The translations under genes were made by a program, and so were the position numbers. A stretch of DNA of 14,987 bases from Flavobacteriaceae bacterium. GTDB taxonomy: Bacteria > Bacteroidota > Bacteroidia > Flavobacteriales > Flavobacteriaceae. The DNA lies in assembly GCA_023700885.1 (NCBI GenBank), contig JAMPYA010000041.1, positions 1 to 14,987 of the forward strand, written 5' to 3'. This document shows positions 1-6,584 of the stretch, piece by piece; the first letter of the stretch is position 1, and each line of letters opens with the position of its first letter. Under the pieces are notes generated by a model. It saw only the letters and a list, made by a program, of their open reading frames with translations. It made no database searches and had not been told where the DNA came from.

Positions 1-26
1 AATACATTTTTATTCAAATTAATTTA

Positions 27-698
27 GTGGGAAGTAAAAACAAATTAAAGCGTTTTAAAGAAAACGAAACGTTTACCAACGTATTTCAACCAACTCGTGA
101 AGAAATTTATGAAGGTTTCCCCTTAAAAGGAAAATGGAAGAGTTTTTTTAAAAACAGCAATCCAATTGTTTTAGAACTTGGCTGTGGAAAAGGAGAATAT
201 ACAATCGATTTAGCTAAAAAAAATCCGAATAAAAATTATATCGGAATTGATATTAAAGGGGCTCGGTTTTGGCGAGGTGCTAAAACTGCATTGGAAGATC
301 AAATGCAAAATGTAGCTTTTATCAGAACTCAAATTGAGTTGATAGAAAATTGTTTTGAAAAAAATGAAGTAAGTGAAATTTGGATAACTTTTCCTGATCC
401 ACAAATCAAGTATAAAAGAACTAAGCATCGCTTAACCAATCCAGAATTTTTAAGAAAATACCATAACATTCTTCAAAAAGATGGCATTATACATCTTAAA
501 ACCGACAGCGAATTTTTGCACGGTTATACTTTAGGATTGTTAGAACTTTCTAATCATGAAGTTTTGTATGCACATCATGATATTTATAACAATCCGCACA
601 TTCCGAAAGACGTTGTTGAAACCCAAACTTTCTACGAAAAACAATATTTAGAAAAACAAAAGTCTATAACTTACCTTAAATTTAAACTCAATTTTTAA
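27..698 (+). CDS. trmB: tRNA (guanine-N7-)-methyltransferase
   Basis: Predicted to methylate N7 of G46 in the tRNA variable loop using S-adenosylmethionine, in the cytoplasm. The 223-residue protein has the full family layout: a basic N-terminus GSKNKLKRF, the SAM-binding loop LELGCGKGEYT (about 49-59), the acidic loop IGIDIKGAR (72-80), the tRNA/guanine-site segment TFPDPQIKYKRTKHRL (121-136), a TDSE motif (159-162) and the C-terminal TFYE (201-204). The start is GTG at 27. No ATG or in-frame stop lies upstream in the window, but MGSKNKLKRF is the usual N-terminus of Bacteroidetes TrmB, so GTG is preferred. The length is normal for the family. The next gene starts 8 nt after the stop, so the two are probably cotranscribed. 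The promoter lies left of the window. Confidence 0.95.
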   Translation: MGSKNKLKRFKENETFTNVFQPTREEIYEGFPLKGKWKSFFKNSNPIVLELGCGKGEYTIDLAKKNPNKNYIGIDIKGARFWRGAKTALEDQMQNVAFIRTQIELIENCFEKNEVSEIWITFPDPQIKYKRTKHRLTNPEFLRKYHNILQKDGIIHLKTDSEFLHGYTLGLLELSNHEVLYAHHDIYNNPHIPKDVVETQTFYEKQYLEKQKSITYLKFKLNF

Positions 699-706
699 TT
701 GATTTA

Positions 707-1048
707 ATGTCAGAATCCGATTCTTTTTTTGATAAAGTTTATGAAGTAGCCCGTAAAATTCCTTACGGAAGAATTACAAGTTACGGAGCAATTGCAACAT
801 ATTTAGGCGCTAAAAAATCTGCCAGAATGGTAGGTTGGGCTATGAATGCTTCTCATGGCAAAGAAGATATTCCGGCACACAGAGTGGTAAATAGAAAAGG
901 ACTTTTAACTGGGAAACATCATTTTGAGGGAACTCATTTGATGCAGCAATTACTAGAAAGTGAAGGTGTGTTAATTAAAGACAATCAAATCATTAATTTT
1001 GAGGAGTTATTTTGGAATCCTAATATAGAATTAAAACCTTTATATTAA
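707..1048 (+). CDS. Alkyltransferase-like (ATL) protein, MGMT family without the acceptor cysteine
   Basis: A small (113 aa) protein with the DNA-binding domain of O6-alkylguanine-DNA alkyltransferases. Visible family features are IPYGRITSYGAIA (18-30), the helix-turn-helix with the arginine-finger region SARMVGWAM (38-46, R40), and the active-site loop PAHRVVNRKG (56-65). In true MGMT/Ogt the loop is PCHRV and the cysteine accepts the alkyl group. Here it is alanine 57, and the protein contains no cysteine at all, so it cannot be a self-alkylating repair enzyme. Known ATL proteins bind and flip O6-alkylguanine and pass the lesion to nucleotide excision repair; that role is inferred here. The gene starts 8 nt after trmB and is probably translated from the same message. 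The ATG is preceded by AT-rich sequence without a Shine-Dalgarno motif. Confidence 0.9.
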   Translation: MSESDSFFDKVYEVARKIPYGRITSYGAIATYLGAKKSARMVGWAMNASHGKEDIPAHRVVNRKGLLTGKHHFEGTHLMQQLLESEGVLIKDNQIINFEELFWNPNIELKPLY

Positions 1049-1076
1049 TTTTTTATCTATTTTAATTTAGACTCAG

Positions 1077-1084
1077 TATATTTG
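1077..1084 (+). promoter_or_regulatory. Candidate -7 promoter box for mrp-nfu
   Basis: TATATTTG matches the Bacteroidetes -7 consensus TAnnTTTG and lies 29 nt before the mrp ATG, in a 65-nt spacer. No clear TTG is seen at the expected -33 distance, so the call rests on one box. Confidence 0.4.
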
Positions 1085-1113
1085 CAATTTAGAATGATTT
1101 TAATTAACAATAT

Positions 1114-2247
1114 ATGAGTATCACAAAACAAGCTATAATTGACGCTTTAGAAAACCTTGCCAACACAGCAGGTGACCATAGTTCTATTGAGAACGAATCT
1201 ATAAAAAACATCCAAGTATTTGGAAATGAAATTATTATTGATGTTGCCATAAGTAATCCTACACTACAGGCCAAAAAGAAAGTTGAAGCAGAAATTGTAG
1301 GTGCAATCGAAAAATTAGGTTCAGATTTAGATATAAAGGTAAATGTAAACACCGTTGTTGCTCCAAAAGCAACCCAAACTGCTCCTCAAATTAAAGGAAA
1401 AGAAATACCTGGAATCCAAAATGTTATTGCAATTGCTTCCGGTAAAGGAGGCGTAGGAAAATCTACCGTTACGGCTAATATAGCGGTAACACTTTCTAAA
1501 ATGGGCTTTAGAGTCGGAATTTTAGATGCAGATGTTTACGGCCCTTCTATCCCTATTATGTTTGATGTTGCCAATGAAAAACCACTTTCTGTTGAAGTTA
1601 ACGGAAAATCAATGATGAAACCAATAGAAAACCATGGCGTAAAAATTTCGTCACTCGGATTTTTCTTAAACCCCAATGAAGCAGTTATATGGCGTGGAGC
1701 CATGGCTTCTAAAGCATTAGACCAAATGATTTTTGAAACCAATTGGGGCGGTTTAGATTTTCTATTAATTGATTTACCTCCGGGTACTGGAGATATTCAC
1801 TTATCAATTGTTCAAACAGTTCCGGTAAATGGTGCAGTAATAGTGAGTACACCTCAAAATATTGCTTTAGCTGATGCTAAAAAAGGAGTCGCCATGTTTA
1901 AACAACAATCAATCAATGTTCCTGTTTTAGGTATCATAGAAAATATGAGTTATTTTACTCCTGCAGAATTACCAGAAAATAAATATTACATTTTTGGTAA
2001 AGATGGAGCTAAAAATTTAGCTCAAGATATTGAAACTGAATTTTTAGGAGAATTACCTATTGTACAAAGTATTAGAGAAGGAGGAGATTTAGGGCAACCA
2101 GTTGCATTACAGACAAACTCTGCCTTAGAAATTGCCTTTACAGAAATTACTAAAAATATGCTAAGTCAACTTATAAAACGTAATGAAGAGCTTCCTCCAA
2201 CAGAGGTAGTGAAAATTACCAACATGAGTGGTTGTAGCGCAAAATAA
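1114..2247 (+). CDS. mrp: Mrp/NBP35-family iron-sulfur cluster carrier ATPase
   Basis: A 377-residue P-loop ATPase of the Mrp/ApbC/NBP35 family, predicted to carry or insert iron-sulfur clusters in the cytoplasm. Residues about 1-85 form a MIP18-type (DUF59) domain. The deviant Walker A motif GKGGVGKST lies at 110-118, followed by GILDADVYGPSIP (135-147) and the DLPPGTGD segment (220-227), all typical. Unlike E. coli Mrp or Salmonella ApbC, the segment after IENMS (274-279) is YFTPAELPENKYYIFG (280-295) and has no CxxC. The only cysteine in the protein is C374, four residues from the end (MSGCSAK). Either the cluster is held differently or this clade works without that motif. The nfu gene follows after 7 nt, which supports a joint iron-sulfur role. 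Confidence 0.93.
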   Translation: MSITKQAIIDALENLANTAGDHSSIENESIKNIQVFGNEIIIDVAISNPTLQAKKKVEAEIVGAIEKLGSDLDIKVNVNTVVAPKATQTAPQIKGKEIPGIQNVIAIASGKGGVGKSTVTANIAVTLSKMGFRVGILDADVYGPSIPIMFDVANEKPLSVEVNGKSMMKPIENHGVKISSLGFFLNPNEAVIWRGAMASKALDQMIFETNWGGLDFLLIDLPPGTGDIHLSIVQTVPVNGAVIVSTPQNIALADAKKGVAMFKQQSINVPVLGIIENMSYFTPAELPENKYYIFGKDGAKNLAQDIETEFLGELPIVQSIREGGDLGQPVALQTNSALEIAFTEITKNMLSQLIKRNEELPPTEVVKITNMSGCSAK

Positions 2248-2254
2248 AATACTT

Positions 2255-2497
2255 ATGAGTCCATCTGATCAGTTACGTCAAAATGTTGAAAAAGCAATAG
2301 CAGAAATTAGACCTTATTTAATTGCCGATGGTGGAGATATTTCAATAATAGAAATTACTGCTGATGAAGTAATTATTCAATTTGAAGGTGCTTGTCAAAA
2401 TTGCAACATCAATCAGATGACTTTAAAAAACGGGGTTGAAGAAACTATAAAAAGATATGCTCCTGAAATTAGAAAAGTTACCGAATTTCAAATTTAA
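2255..2497 (+). CDS. NifU C-terminal-domain (Nfu-type) iron-sulfur scaffold
   Basis: An 80-residue stand-alone Nfu domain. Family features are the N-terminal helix with IRPYLIADGGD (18-28), the cluster-binding CxxC in GACQNCN (C47, C50), and the following helix NQMTLKNGVEETIKRYAPEI. Nfu proteins bind a [4Fe-4S] cluster between two subunits through this CxxC and deliver it to target enzymes. I chose the ATG at 2255. An in-frame GTG at 2228 would add nine residues but would overlap the end of mrp, and those residues (MVVAQNKIL) do not look like family sequence. With ATG the gene begins 7 nt after mrp, a tight two-gene operon. The transcript probably ends at the hairpin 28 nt downstream. Confidence 0.93.
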   Translation: MSPSDQLRQNVEKAIAEIRPYLIADGGDISIIEITADEVIIQFEGACQNCNINQMTLKNGVEETIKRYAPEIRKVTEFQI

Positions 2498-2525
2498 TAC
2501 CACATAAAATCAACAATAATAAATT

Positions 2526-2553
2526 AAGGATGGCTGTTTAGTTATCCTTTTTT
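2526..2553 (+). terminator. Intrinsic terminator after mrp-nfu
   Basis: The left arm AAGGATGGCT (2526-2535) pairs with AGTTATCCTT (2540-2549) across a GTTT tetraloop. This gives 10 continuous pairs, two of them G-U, and a T-run continues to 2553. It lies 28 nt after the nfu stop. Confidence 0.8.
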
Positions 2554-2598
2554 AGTTGAATCTTTAAGGTGATTTAAGAAGCTTTAAGATCTTTTATT

Positions 2599-2606
2599 TA
2601 CCTTTG
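2599..2606 (+). promoter_or_regulatory. Candidate -7 box upstream of the DUF3108 gene
   Basis: TACCTTTG matches TAnnTTTG exactly, and it lies after the mrp-nfu terminator and before the next gene. No good TTG is seen at -33. If used, it would give a leader of about 130 nt containing the hairpin at 2653-2707. Confidence 0.35.
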
Positions 2607-2652
2607 GAATGGTAATTGAGTATTGTGTTTCAATATTTTTATTTATGAAATA

Positions 2653-2707
2653 GCCATGTTTGCAAAAACACAATTACGAATGAAAATATTCATCAAACTG
2701 GCTTTTT
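2653..2707 (+). promoter_or_regulatory. Terminator-like hairpin in the leader of the DUF3108 gene
   Basis: GCCA-T-GTTTG (2653-2662, one bulged T) pairs with CAAACTGGC (2694-2702) for nine base pairs, followed directly by TTTTTCC (2703-2707). The 31-nt loop holds a smaller hairpin (ATGAA/TTCAT). The position, about 40 nt before the start codon and followed by a T-run, resembles an attenuator, but no competing structure or coding leader was identified. It could also be chance in AT-rich DNA. Confidence 0.35.
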
Positions 2708-2743
2708 CCATATGACAAATGAAAAAAAATAAAATATTCACAT

Positions 2744-3511
2744 ATGAAAAAACTTATACTTCTTTCAATAATATTTATCTCCCTCACTTCATTTAAACCA
2801 GTGTCTAAAAGTCCTTTTAAAGAAGGTGAATGGCTTAAATTTCGAATGCATTACGGATTAGTCAATGCTGGATTTGCTACTTTAACTATAAAAGATGCTC
2901 AAAAAAACGGAAAATCAGTGTATCACGTTGTTGGAGAAGGATGGACTACTGGCGTAGCAAAAGTATTTTTTAAAGTTTATGATGTTTACCAATCATACTT
3001 TGATAAAGAAACAGGATTGCCTTATCACTTTATAAGAAGAGTAGATGAAGGAGGATATATCATCAGTAAAGACAAATATTTTGATCATCAAAAAAAAGAA
3101 GTTAATGTAAAGGATCACAAAAGAAATACCAATGAGGTATATAAAATAAACGAAGTACAAGATATGATTTCGGCATTTTATTTTCTTCGAAAAAAAGATT
3201 TTTCAAACTTTAAAAATGGAGACGAAATTATTATTAATATTTTTTTTGATGGAGAAACAAATCCTTTTAAACTAAGATTGCTAGCTAGAGAAGAAATTAA
3301 TACAAAATTTGGCAAAGTAAAATGCATGAAATTTAGACCTTATGTTCAGGCAGGACGCGTTTTTAAGGAGAATGAAAGCTTAACAGTTTGGATAACTGAT
3401 GATGATAATAAAATCCCTATTAGAATTAAAGCTACTTTAGTTGTGGGCTCTCTTAAAGCCGATTTAGAAGAATACAAAGGATTATCAAATCCTTTTAATA
3501 TTATTTTTTAA
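2744..3511 (+). CDS. Secreted DUF3108 domain protein
   Basis: A 255-residue protein that begins with a short signal peptide (basic MKK, hydrophobic LILLSIIFISLTSF, then KPVSKSPF), so it is probably exported to the periplasm. The rest matches DUF3108 as I know it: a start of the form FKEGEWLKFRMHYGLVNAGFATLTI (about 25-49), a YQSYFD...GLPYHFIRRVDEGGY segment, a middle helix with DMISAFYFLRKKDF, and a C-terminal beta region TVWITDDDNKIPIRIKATLVVGSLKADLEEYKG. This pattern suggests a mostly beta-sheet fold. The biochemical role of the family is not established, and I assign none. It precedes a lipoprotein M23 peptidase gene by 62 nt on the same strand, so an envelope-related role is plausible by context only. 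Confidence 0.85.
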   Translation: MKKLILLSIIFISLTSFKPVSKSPFKEGEWLKFRMHYGLVNAGFATLTIKDAQKNGKSVYHVVGEGWTTGVAKVFFKVYDVYQSYFDKETGLPYHFIRRVDEGGYIISKDKYFDHQKKEVNVKDHKRNTNEVYKINEVQDMISAFYFLRKKDFSNFKNGDEIIINIFFDGETNPFKLRLLAREEINTKFGKVKCMKFRPYVQAGRVFKENESLTVWITDDDNKIPIRIKATLVVGSLKADLEEYKGLSNPFNIIF

Positions 3512-3523
3512 AAATTAAATTGT

Positions 3524-3575
3524 ATTTTTACACGCTTGAGATTTGAAGTTGAATTAGATAATTACGTGTAAAAAT
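3524..3575. repeat. 11-bp perfect inverted repeat reaching into the start codon of the M23 gene
   Basis: ATTTTTACACG (3524-3534) is the exact reverse complement of CGTGTAAAAAT (3565-3575), with a 30-nt spacer. The right arm includes the first two bases of the M23 gene's ATG (3574-3576). The left arm overlaps TATTTTTA (3523-3530), one base off the TAnnTTTG box. It could be an operator or a start-sequestering hairpin. A repeat of this length could also occur by chance in a 15-kb AT-rich window. Confidence 0.5.
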
Positions 3576-4803
3576 GAATCGATTTATTCCCCTACTATTA
3601 ATTTTATTACTATTTTCTTGTTCTAATGAAAATAAAGATTCTTTGGGAAACACAATTGAAAAAGTAAAAATTATTAGAGAATATGGATTTATTTTAAACA
3701 ACTTTCATGTTGTAAAAGACACCATCAAATCAGGAGAAAATTTTGGATCTTTACTTTCAAAATACAATGTCTCTTCTACTGAAATTCACAATATTGTTAA
3801 TGAAATAAGAGAAAATTTTGATGTTAGAAAATTAAAAATCGGACAACCATATACTATCTTAGCTTCAAAAGATTCATTGCAAAAAGCCCAGGTTTTTATT
3901 TATGAACATGATAAAATTAATTATTCTATCATAAATTTTAAAAACCCAGTAATTAAAATCCTCAATACTAAAAAACCTGTAAAAACAGTTTTAAAAATCT
4001 CTAGTGGAACCATTACAAATTCTTTAAGCGAAACTATTGAAGAAGAAGGCATGAACTATATTGTAGCTCATGAATTATCTGAAATTTATGCTTGGACAAT
4101 AGACTTTTTTAGACTTCAAAAAAATGATAAATTCAAAATCATATACGAAGAAAAATACATTAATGATACGATCTATGCCGGAATGGGAAAAATAATTGGA
4201 GCGTATTTCGAACATTCTGGCAAACCTTATTATGCTTTTGGGTTTAAAACAGATTCATTAAAAAAATACAACGAATTCTATGATGAAGTTGGTAACACTA
4301 TGCGGAGGCCTTTTTTAAAAGCACCCTTACAATTCAGCAAAATCTCTTCTAGATATAATCTTCGAAGAAAAATTGCTTTGTACGGTATGGTAAGAGCTCA
4401 TAGAGGAACAGATTTTGCAGCACCAATAGGAAGTCAAATACTTTCTACAGCTGATGGAACCGTAATAGAATCTGCCTATAAAGGAGGAAATGGCAATTAT
4501 GTAAAAATTCGCCACAACTCTACTTATACAACAGGTTATTTACATATGAGTAAAAGATTAGTACGAGTTGGTGAAAGAGTTAGACAAGGGCAAGTAATTG
4601 GTAAGGTTGGTATGACTGGAAATACATCTGGCCCACATGTTTGTTATCGTTTTGCCAGAAATGGAATTGAAGTAGATCCTTTACGAGAAAAAATGCCCGC
4701 ATCTGATCCTATTAAATCTGAACATAAAGAACGATATCTAACTTATATAAAATCGGTTAAATTATCTTTAGATTCTATCCCTTTTAAAAAAGATAAAAGT
4801 TAA
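3574..4803 (+). CDS. M23-family peptidase-like lipoprotein with variant zinc site
   Basis: A 409-residue envelope protein, predicted to cleave peptidoglycan cross-links. The N-terminus MNRFIPLLLILLLFSCSN is a lipoprotein signal with the lipidated cysteine at C16. Residues about 50-96 (SGENFGSLLSKYNVSSTEI...KLKIGQPYTIL) resemble a LysM/OapA-like module. The C-terminal M23 (LytM-like) domain has the zinc motif HRGTD (H276, D280), the HM of GYLHMS (H324) and the final motif PHVCYRF (354-360). In classical M23 enzymes this last motif is HxH, and its second histidine is a zinc ligand; here that position is C357. Cysteine can bind zinc, so activity is possible. Many M23-like proteins with altered sites act instead as activators of amidases. 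Transcribed in the same direction as pgi, 14 nt upstream of it. Confidence 0.88.
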   Translation: MNRFIPLLLILLLFSCSNENKDSLGNTIEKVKIIREYGFILNNFHVVKDTIKSGENFGSLLSKYNVSSTEIHNIVNEIRENFDVRKLKIGQPYTILASKDSLQKAQVFIYEHDKINYSIINFKNPVIKILNTKKPVKTVLKISSGTITNSLSETIEEEGMNYIVAHELSEIYAWTIDFFRLQKNDKFKIIYEEKYINDTIYAGMGKIIGAYFEHSGKPYYAFGFKTDSLKKYNEFYDEVGNTMRRPFLKAPLQFSKISSRYNLRRKIALYGMVRAHRGTDFAAPIGSQILSTADGTVIESAYKGGNGNYVKIRHNSTYTTGYLHMSKRLVRVGERVRQGQVIGKVGMTGNTSGPHVCYRFARNGIEVDPLREKMPASDPIKSEHKERYLTYIKSVKLSLDSIPFKKDKS

Positions 4804-4817
4804 AACTTTATAAAAAA

Positions 4818-6389
4818 ATGGCTTTGAAAAATATCAACCCAACTAAAACTGATGCATGGGGTAAATTGCTTGAACAGCACAAATTAGAAAAAAATCTACA
4901 TTTAAAAGAATTAAAAGAAAATCAACCAAACAGAAAAAAAGATTTTTCGTTAAGATTTCAAGATTTGGAAGTTGATTTTTCTAATAATCGTATTACAGAA
5001 AATACCTTAAACTTGTTGCTTGAATTGGCTTGTGAAACTCATTTAGAGGATGCTATAACAAAGTATTTTTCGGGCGATAAAATTAATGTTACAGAAAATA
5101 GAGCTGTTTTACATACCGCTTTAAGAGATAAAACAAATCAAAATATTGAAGTTGATAATGAAAATATAGTTCCGGAGATTTCTAAAACACTTCAAAAAAT
5201 AGAAATTTTCACTAACAAGGTTTTATCTGGTGAGTGGAAAGGATTTACAGGAAAACCAATTACAGATGTTGTAAACATTGGAATCGGTGGTTCAGATTTA
5301 GGTCCTCAAATGGTAGTAGAATCTTTAAAATTTTACAAATCTCATTTAAACATTCATTTTGTTTCTAATATTGATGGAGATCATGTTCAAGAAACACTTA
5401 AAAAATTAAACCCAGAAACAACCCTATTTTTAATTGTCTCCAAAACTTTTACAACCCAAGAAACATTAACCAATGCCTTAACAATTAAAAAATGGTTTTT
5501 AGAAAGTGGTTCAGAAAAAGATATTAAATACCATTTTGCGGCCGTGTCTACCAATTTAAAAATGGTCAAAGAATTTGGTGTTGCTGAAGAAAATATTTTT
5601 CCGATGTGGGATTGGGTAGGCGGTCGATTTTCACTTTGGAGCGCAGTAGGTATTTCCATTTCCTTAGCTGTAGGATTTGATAATTTCAATCAACTTTTAT
5701 CGGGTGCTCATCAAATGGATACTCATTTTAGAAACACACCTTTTAATAAAAATATTCCAGTTGTTTTAGCACTAATTAGTATCTGGTATAACAATTTCTT
5801 TAAGACAGAAACTGAAGTTCTTTTACCATATACTGAGTATTTAAAAAGCTTAGCGCCTTATTTACAACAAGCTATTATGGAAAGTAATGGAAAATCCGTT
5901 GACAGAAATGGAAATAAAGTTGATTATCAAACTGGTAATATTATTTGGGGAAGTACAGGGACCAACGCACAACATGCTTTTATTCAATTATTGCATCAAG
6001 GCACCAAATTAATTCCGGCAGATTTTATCGGATTTAAGGAATCTTTGTACGGCTTAACAGAGCATCATCAAAAGTTAATGGCTAATTTTTACGCTCAAAT
6101 ACAAGCTTTATCTGATGGAAAAACAAAAGAAGAAGTTCATTTAGATATGAAGGTTAATGGGCAGTTTAATCAAATTGAATCATTACTCCCCTACAAAGTT
6201 TTTGAGGGAAATAAACCAAGTAATACTATTTTATTTGATAAACTTACACCACAAAATTTAGGTATTTTAATTGCTATGTACGAACATAAAATTTTCGTTC
6301 AAGGTGTTATTTGGAATATTTATAGCTATGACCAGTTTGGAGTAGAGTTAGGAAAAGAATTGGCTCACAAAATATATAATAACTCATAA
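4818..6389 (+). CDS. pgi: Glucose-6-phosphate isomerase
   Basis: Interconverts glucose 6-phosphate and fructose 6-phosphate in glycolysis and gluconeogenesis, in the cytoplasm. The 523-residue protein has the family blocks in order: IGIGGSDLGP (154-163), the phosphate-binding VSKTFTTQET (207-216), WDWVGGRFSLWSAVG (265-278), the catalytic glutamate in ESNGKS (E355), the ring-opening histidine in GTNAQHAFIQ (H386) and the C-terminal lysine in DQFGVELGKELA (K513). All active-site residues I can place are present. The protein is slightly shorter than the proteobacterial enzyme (about 550 aa). The ATG lies 14 nt after the stop of the M23 gene, so the two may share a transcript despite unrelated functions. 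Only a weak AT-only hairpin (6386-6402) followed by seven T marks its end. Confidence 0.97.
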   Translation: MALKNINPTKTDAWGKLLEQHKLEKNLHLKELKENQPNRKKDFSLRFQDLEVDFSNNRITENTLNLLLELACETHLEDAITKYFSGDKINVTENRAVLHTALRDKTNQNIEVDNENIVPEISKTLQKIEIFTNKVLSGEWKGFTGKPITDVVNIGIGGSDLGPQMVVESLKFYKSHLNIHFVSNIDGDHVQETLKKLNPETTLFLIVSKTFTTQETLTNALTIKKWFLESGSEKDIKYHFAAVSTNLKMVKEFGVAEENIFPMWDWVGGRFSLWSAVGISISLAVGFDNFNQLLSGAHQMDTHFRNTPFNKNIPVVLALISIWYNNFFKTETEVLLPYTEYLKSLAPYLQQAIMESNGKSVDRNGNKVDYQTGNIIWGSTGTNAQHAFIQLLHQGTKLIPADFIGFKESLYGLTEHHQKLMANFYAQIQALSDGKTKEEVHLDMKVNGQFNQIESLLPYKVFEGNKPSNTILFDKLTPQNLGILIAMYEHKIFVQGVIWNIYSYDQFGVELGKELAHKIYNNS

Positions 6390-6474
6390 ATGTTAACTTT
6401 ATAATTTTTTTAATTACCACATTTTATTGGTGTTTTGTTGAAATATTTGTTGAAAAGATATTATTAATTTAACA

Positions 6475-6502
6475 TTGTAATTAGAACATTTATTTATATT
6501 TG
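6475..6502 (+). promoter_or_regulatory. Consensus Bacteroidetes promoter of the Oar-like receptor
   Basis: TTG at 6475-6477 and TATATTTG at 6495-6502 match the -33 (TTG) and -7 (TAnnTTTG) boxes with a 17-bp spacer. Transcription would start a few bases downstream, giving a leader of roughly 75 nt. The spacer between pgi and the receptor gene is 195 nt, and this is the best promoter in the window. Confidence 0.75.
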
Positions 6503-6504
6503 TT

Positions 6505-6556
6505 AATGCGCATTTATTGTGCATTATTTTCATGTTTCAGTTTATATACTGACATG
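6505..6556 (+). promoter_or_regulatory. Two hairpins in the 5' leader of the receptor gene
   Basis: Hairpin 1 is AATGCGCA (6505-6512) with TGTGCATT (6518-6525): eight pairs, one G-U, and a 5-nt loop. Hairpin 2 is CATGT-TT-CAGT (6531-6541, two bulged T) with ACTGACATG (6548-6556): nine pairs. Both lie just after the predicted -7 box and before the ATG at 6585. They may stabilise the mRNA or regulate it; hairpin 1 is close enough to the start site to be an operator instead. Confidence 0.45.
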
Positions 6557-6584
6557 TTTAAAAATTAACTAAATCAATTATAAA

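Noticed and set aside
2228..2254. Upstream GTG start for the Nfu gene
   Set aside because: It overlaps the end of mrp and adds nine residues unlike the family; ATG at 2255 gives the normal Nfu N-terminus.
2709..2748. Repeated CATATGA at 2709 and 2741
   Set aside because: A 7-base AT-rich direct repeat is expected by chance here; no further symmetry.
5387..5689. 100-residue minus-strand ORF inside pgi
   Set aside because: It lies wholly within a strongly conserved gene and has no recognisable motif; treated as a shadow.
6386..6411. ATAAA/TTTAT hairpin followed by seven T after pgi
   Set aside because: Only five A-T pairs; too weak to call as a terminator with confidence, though it may end some transcripts.
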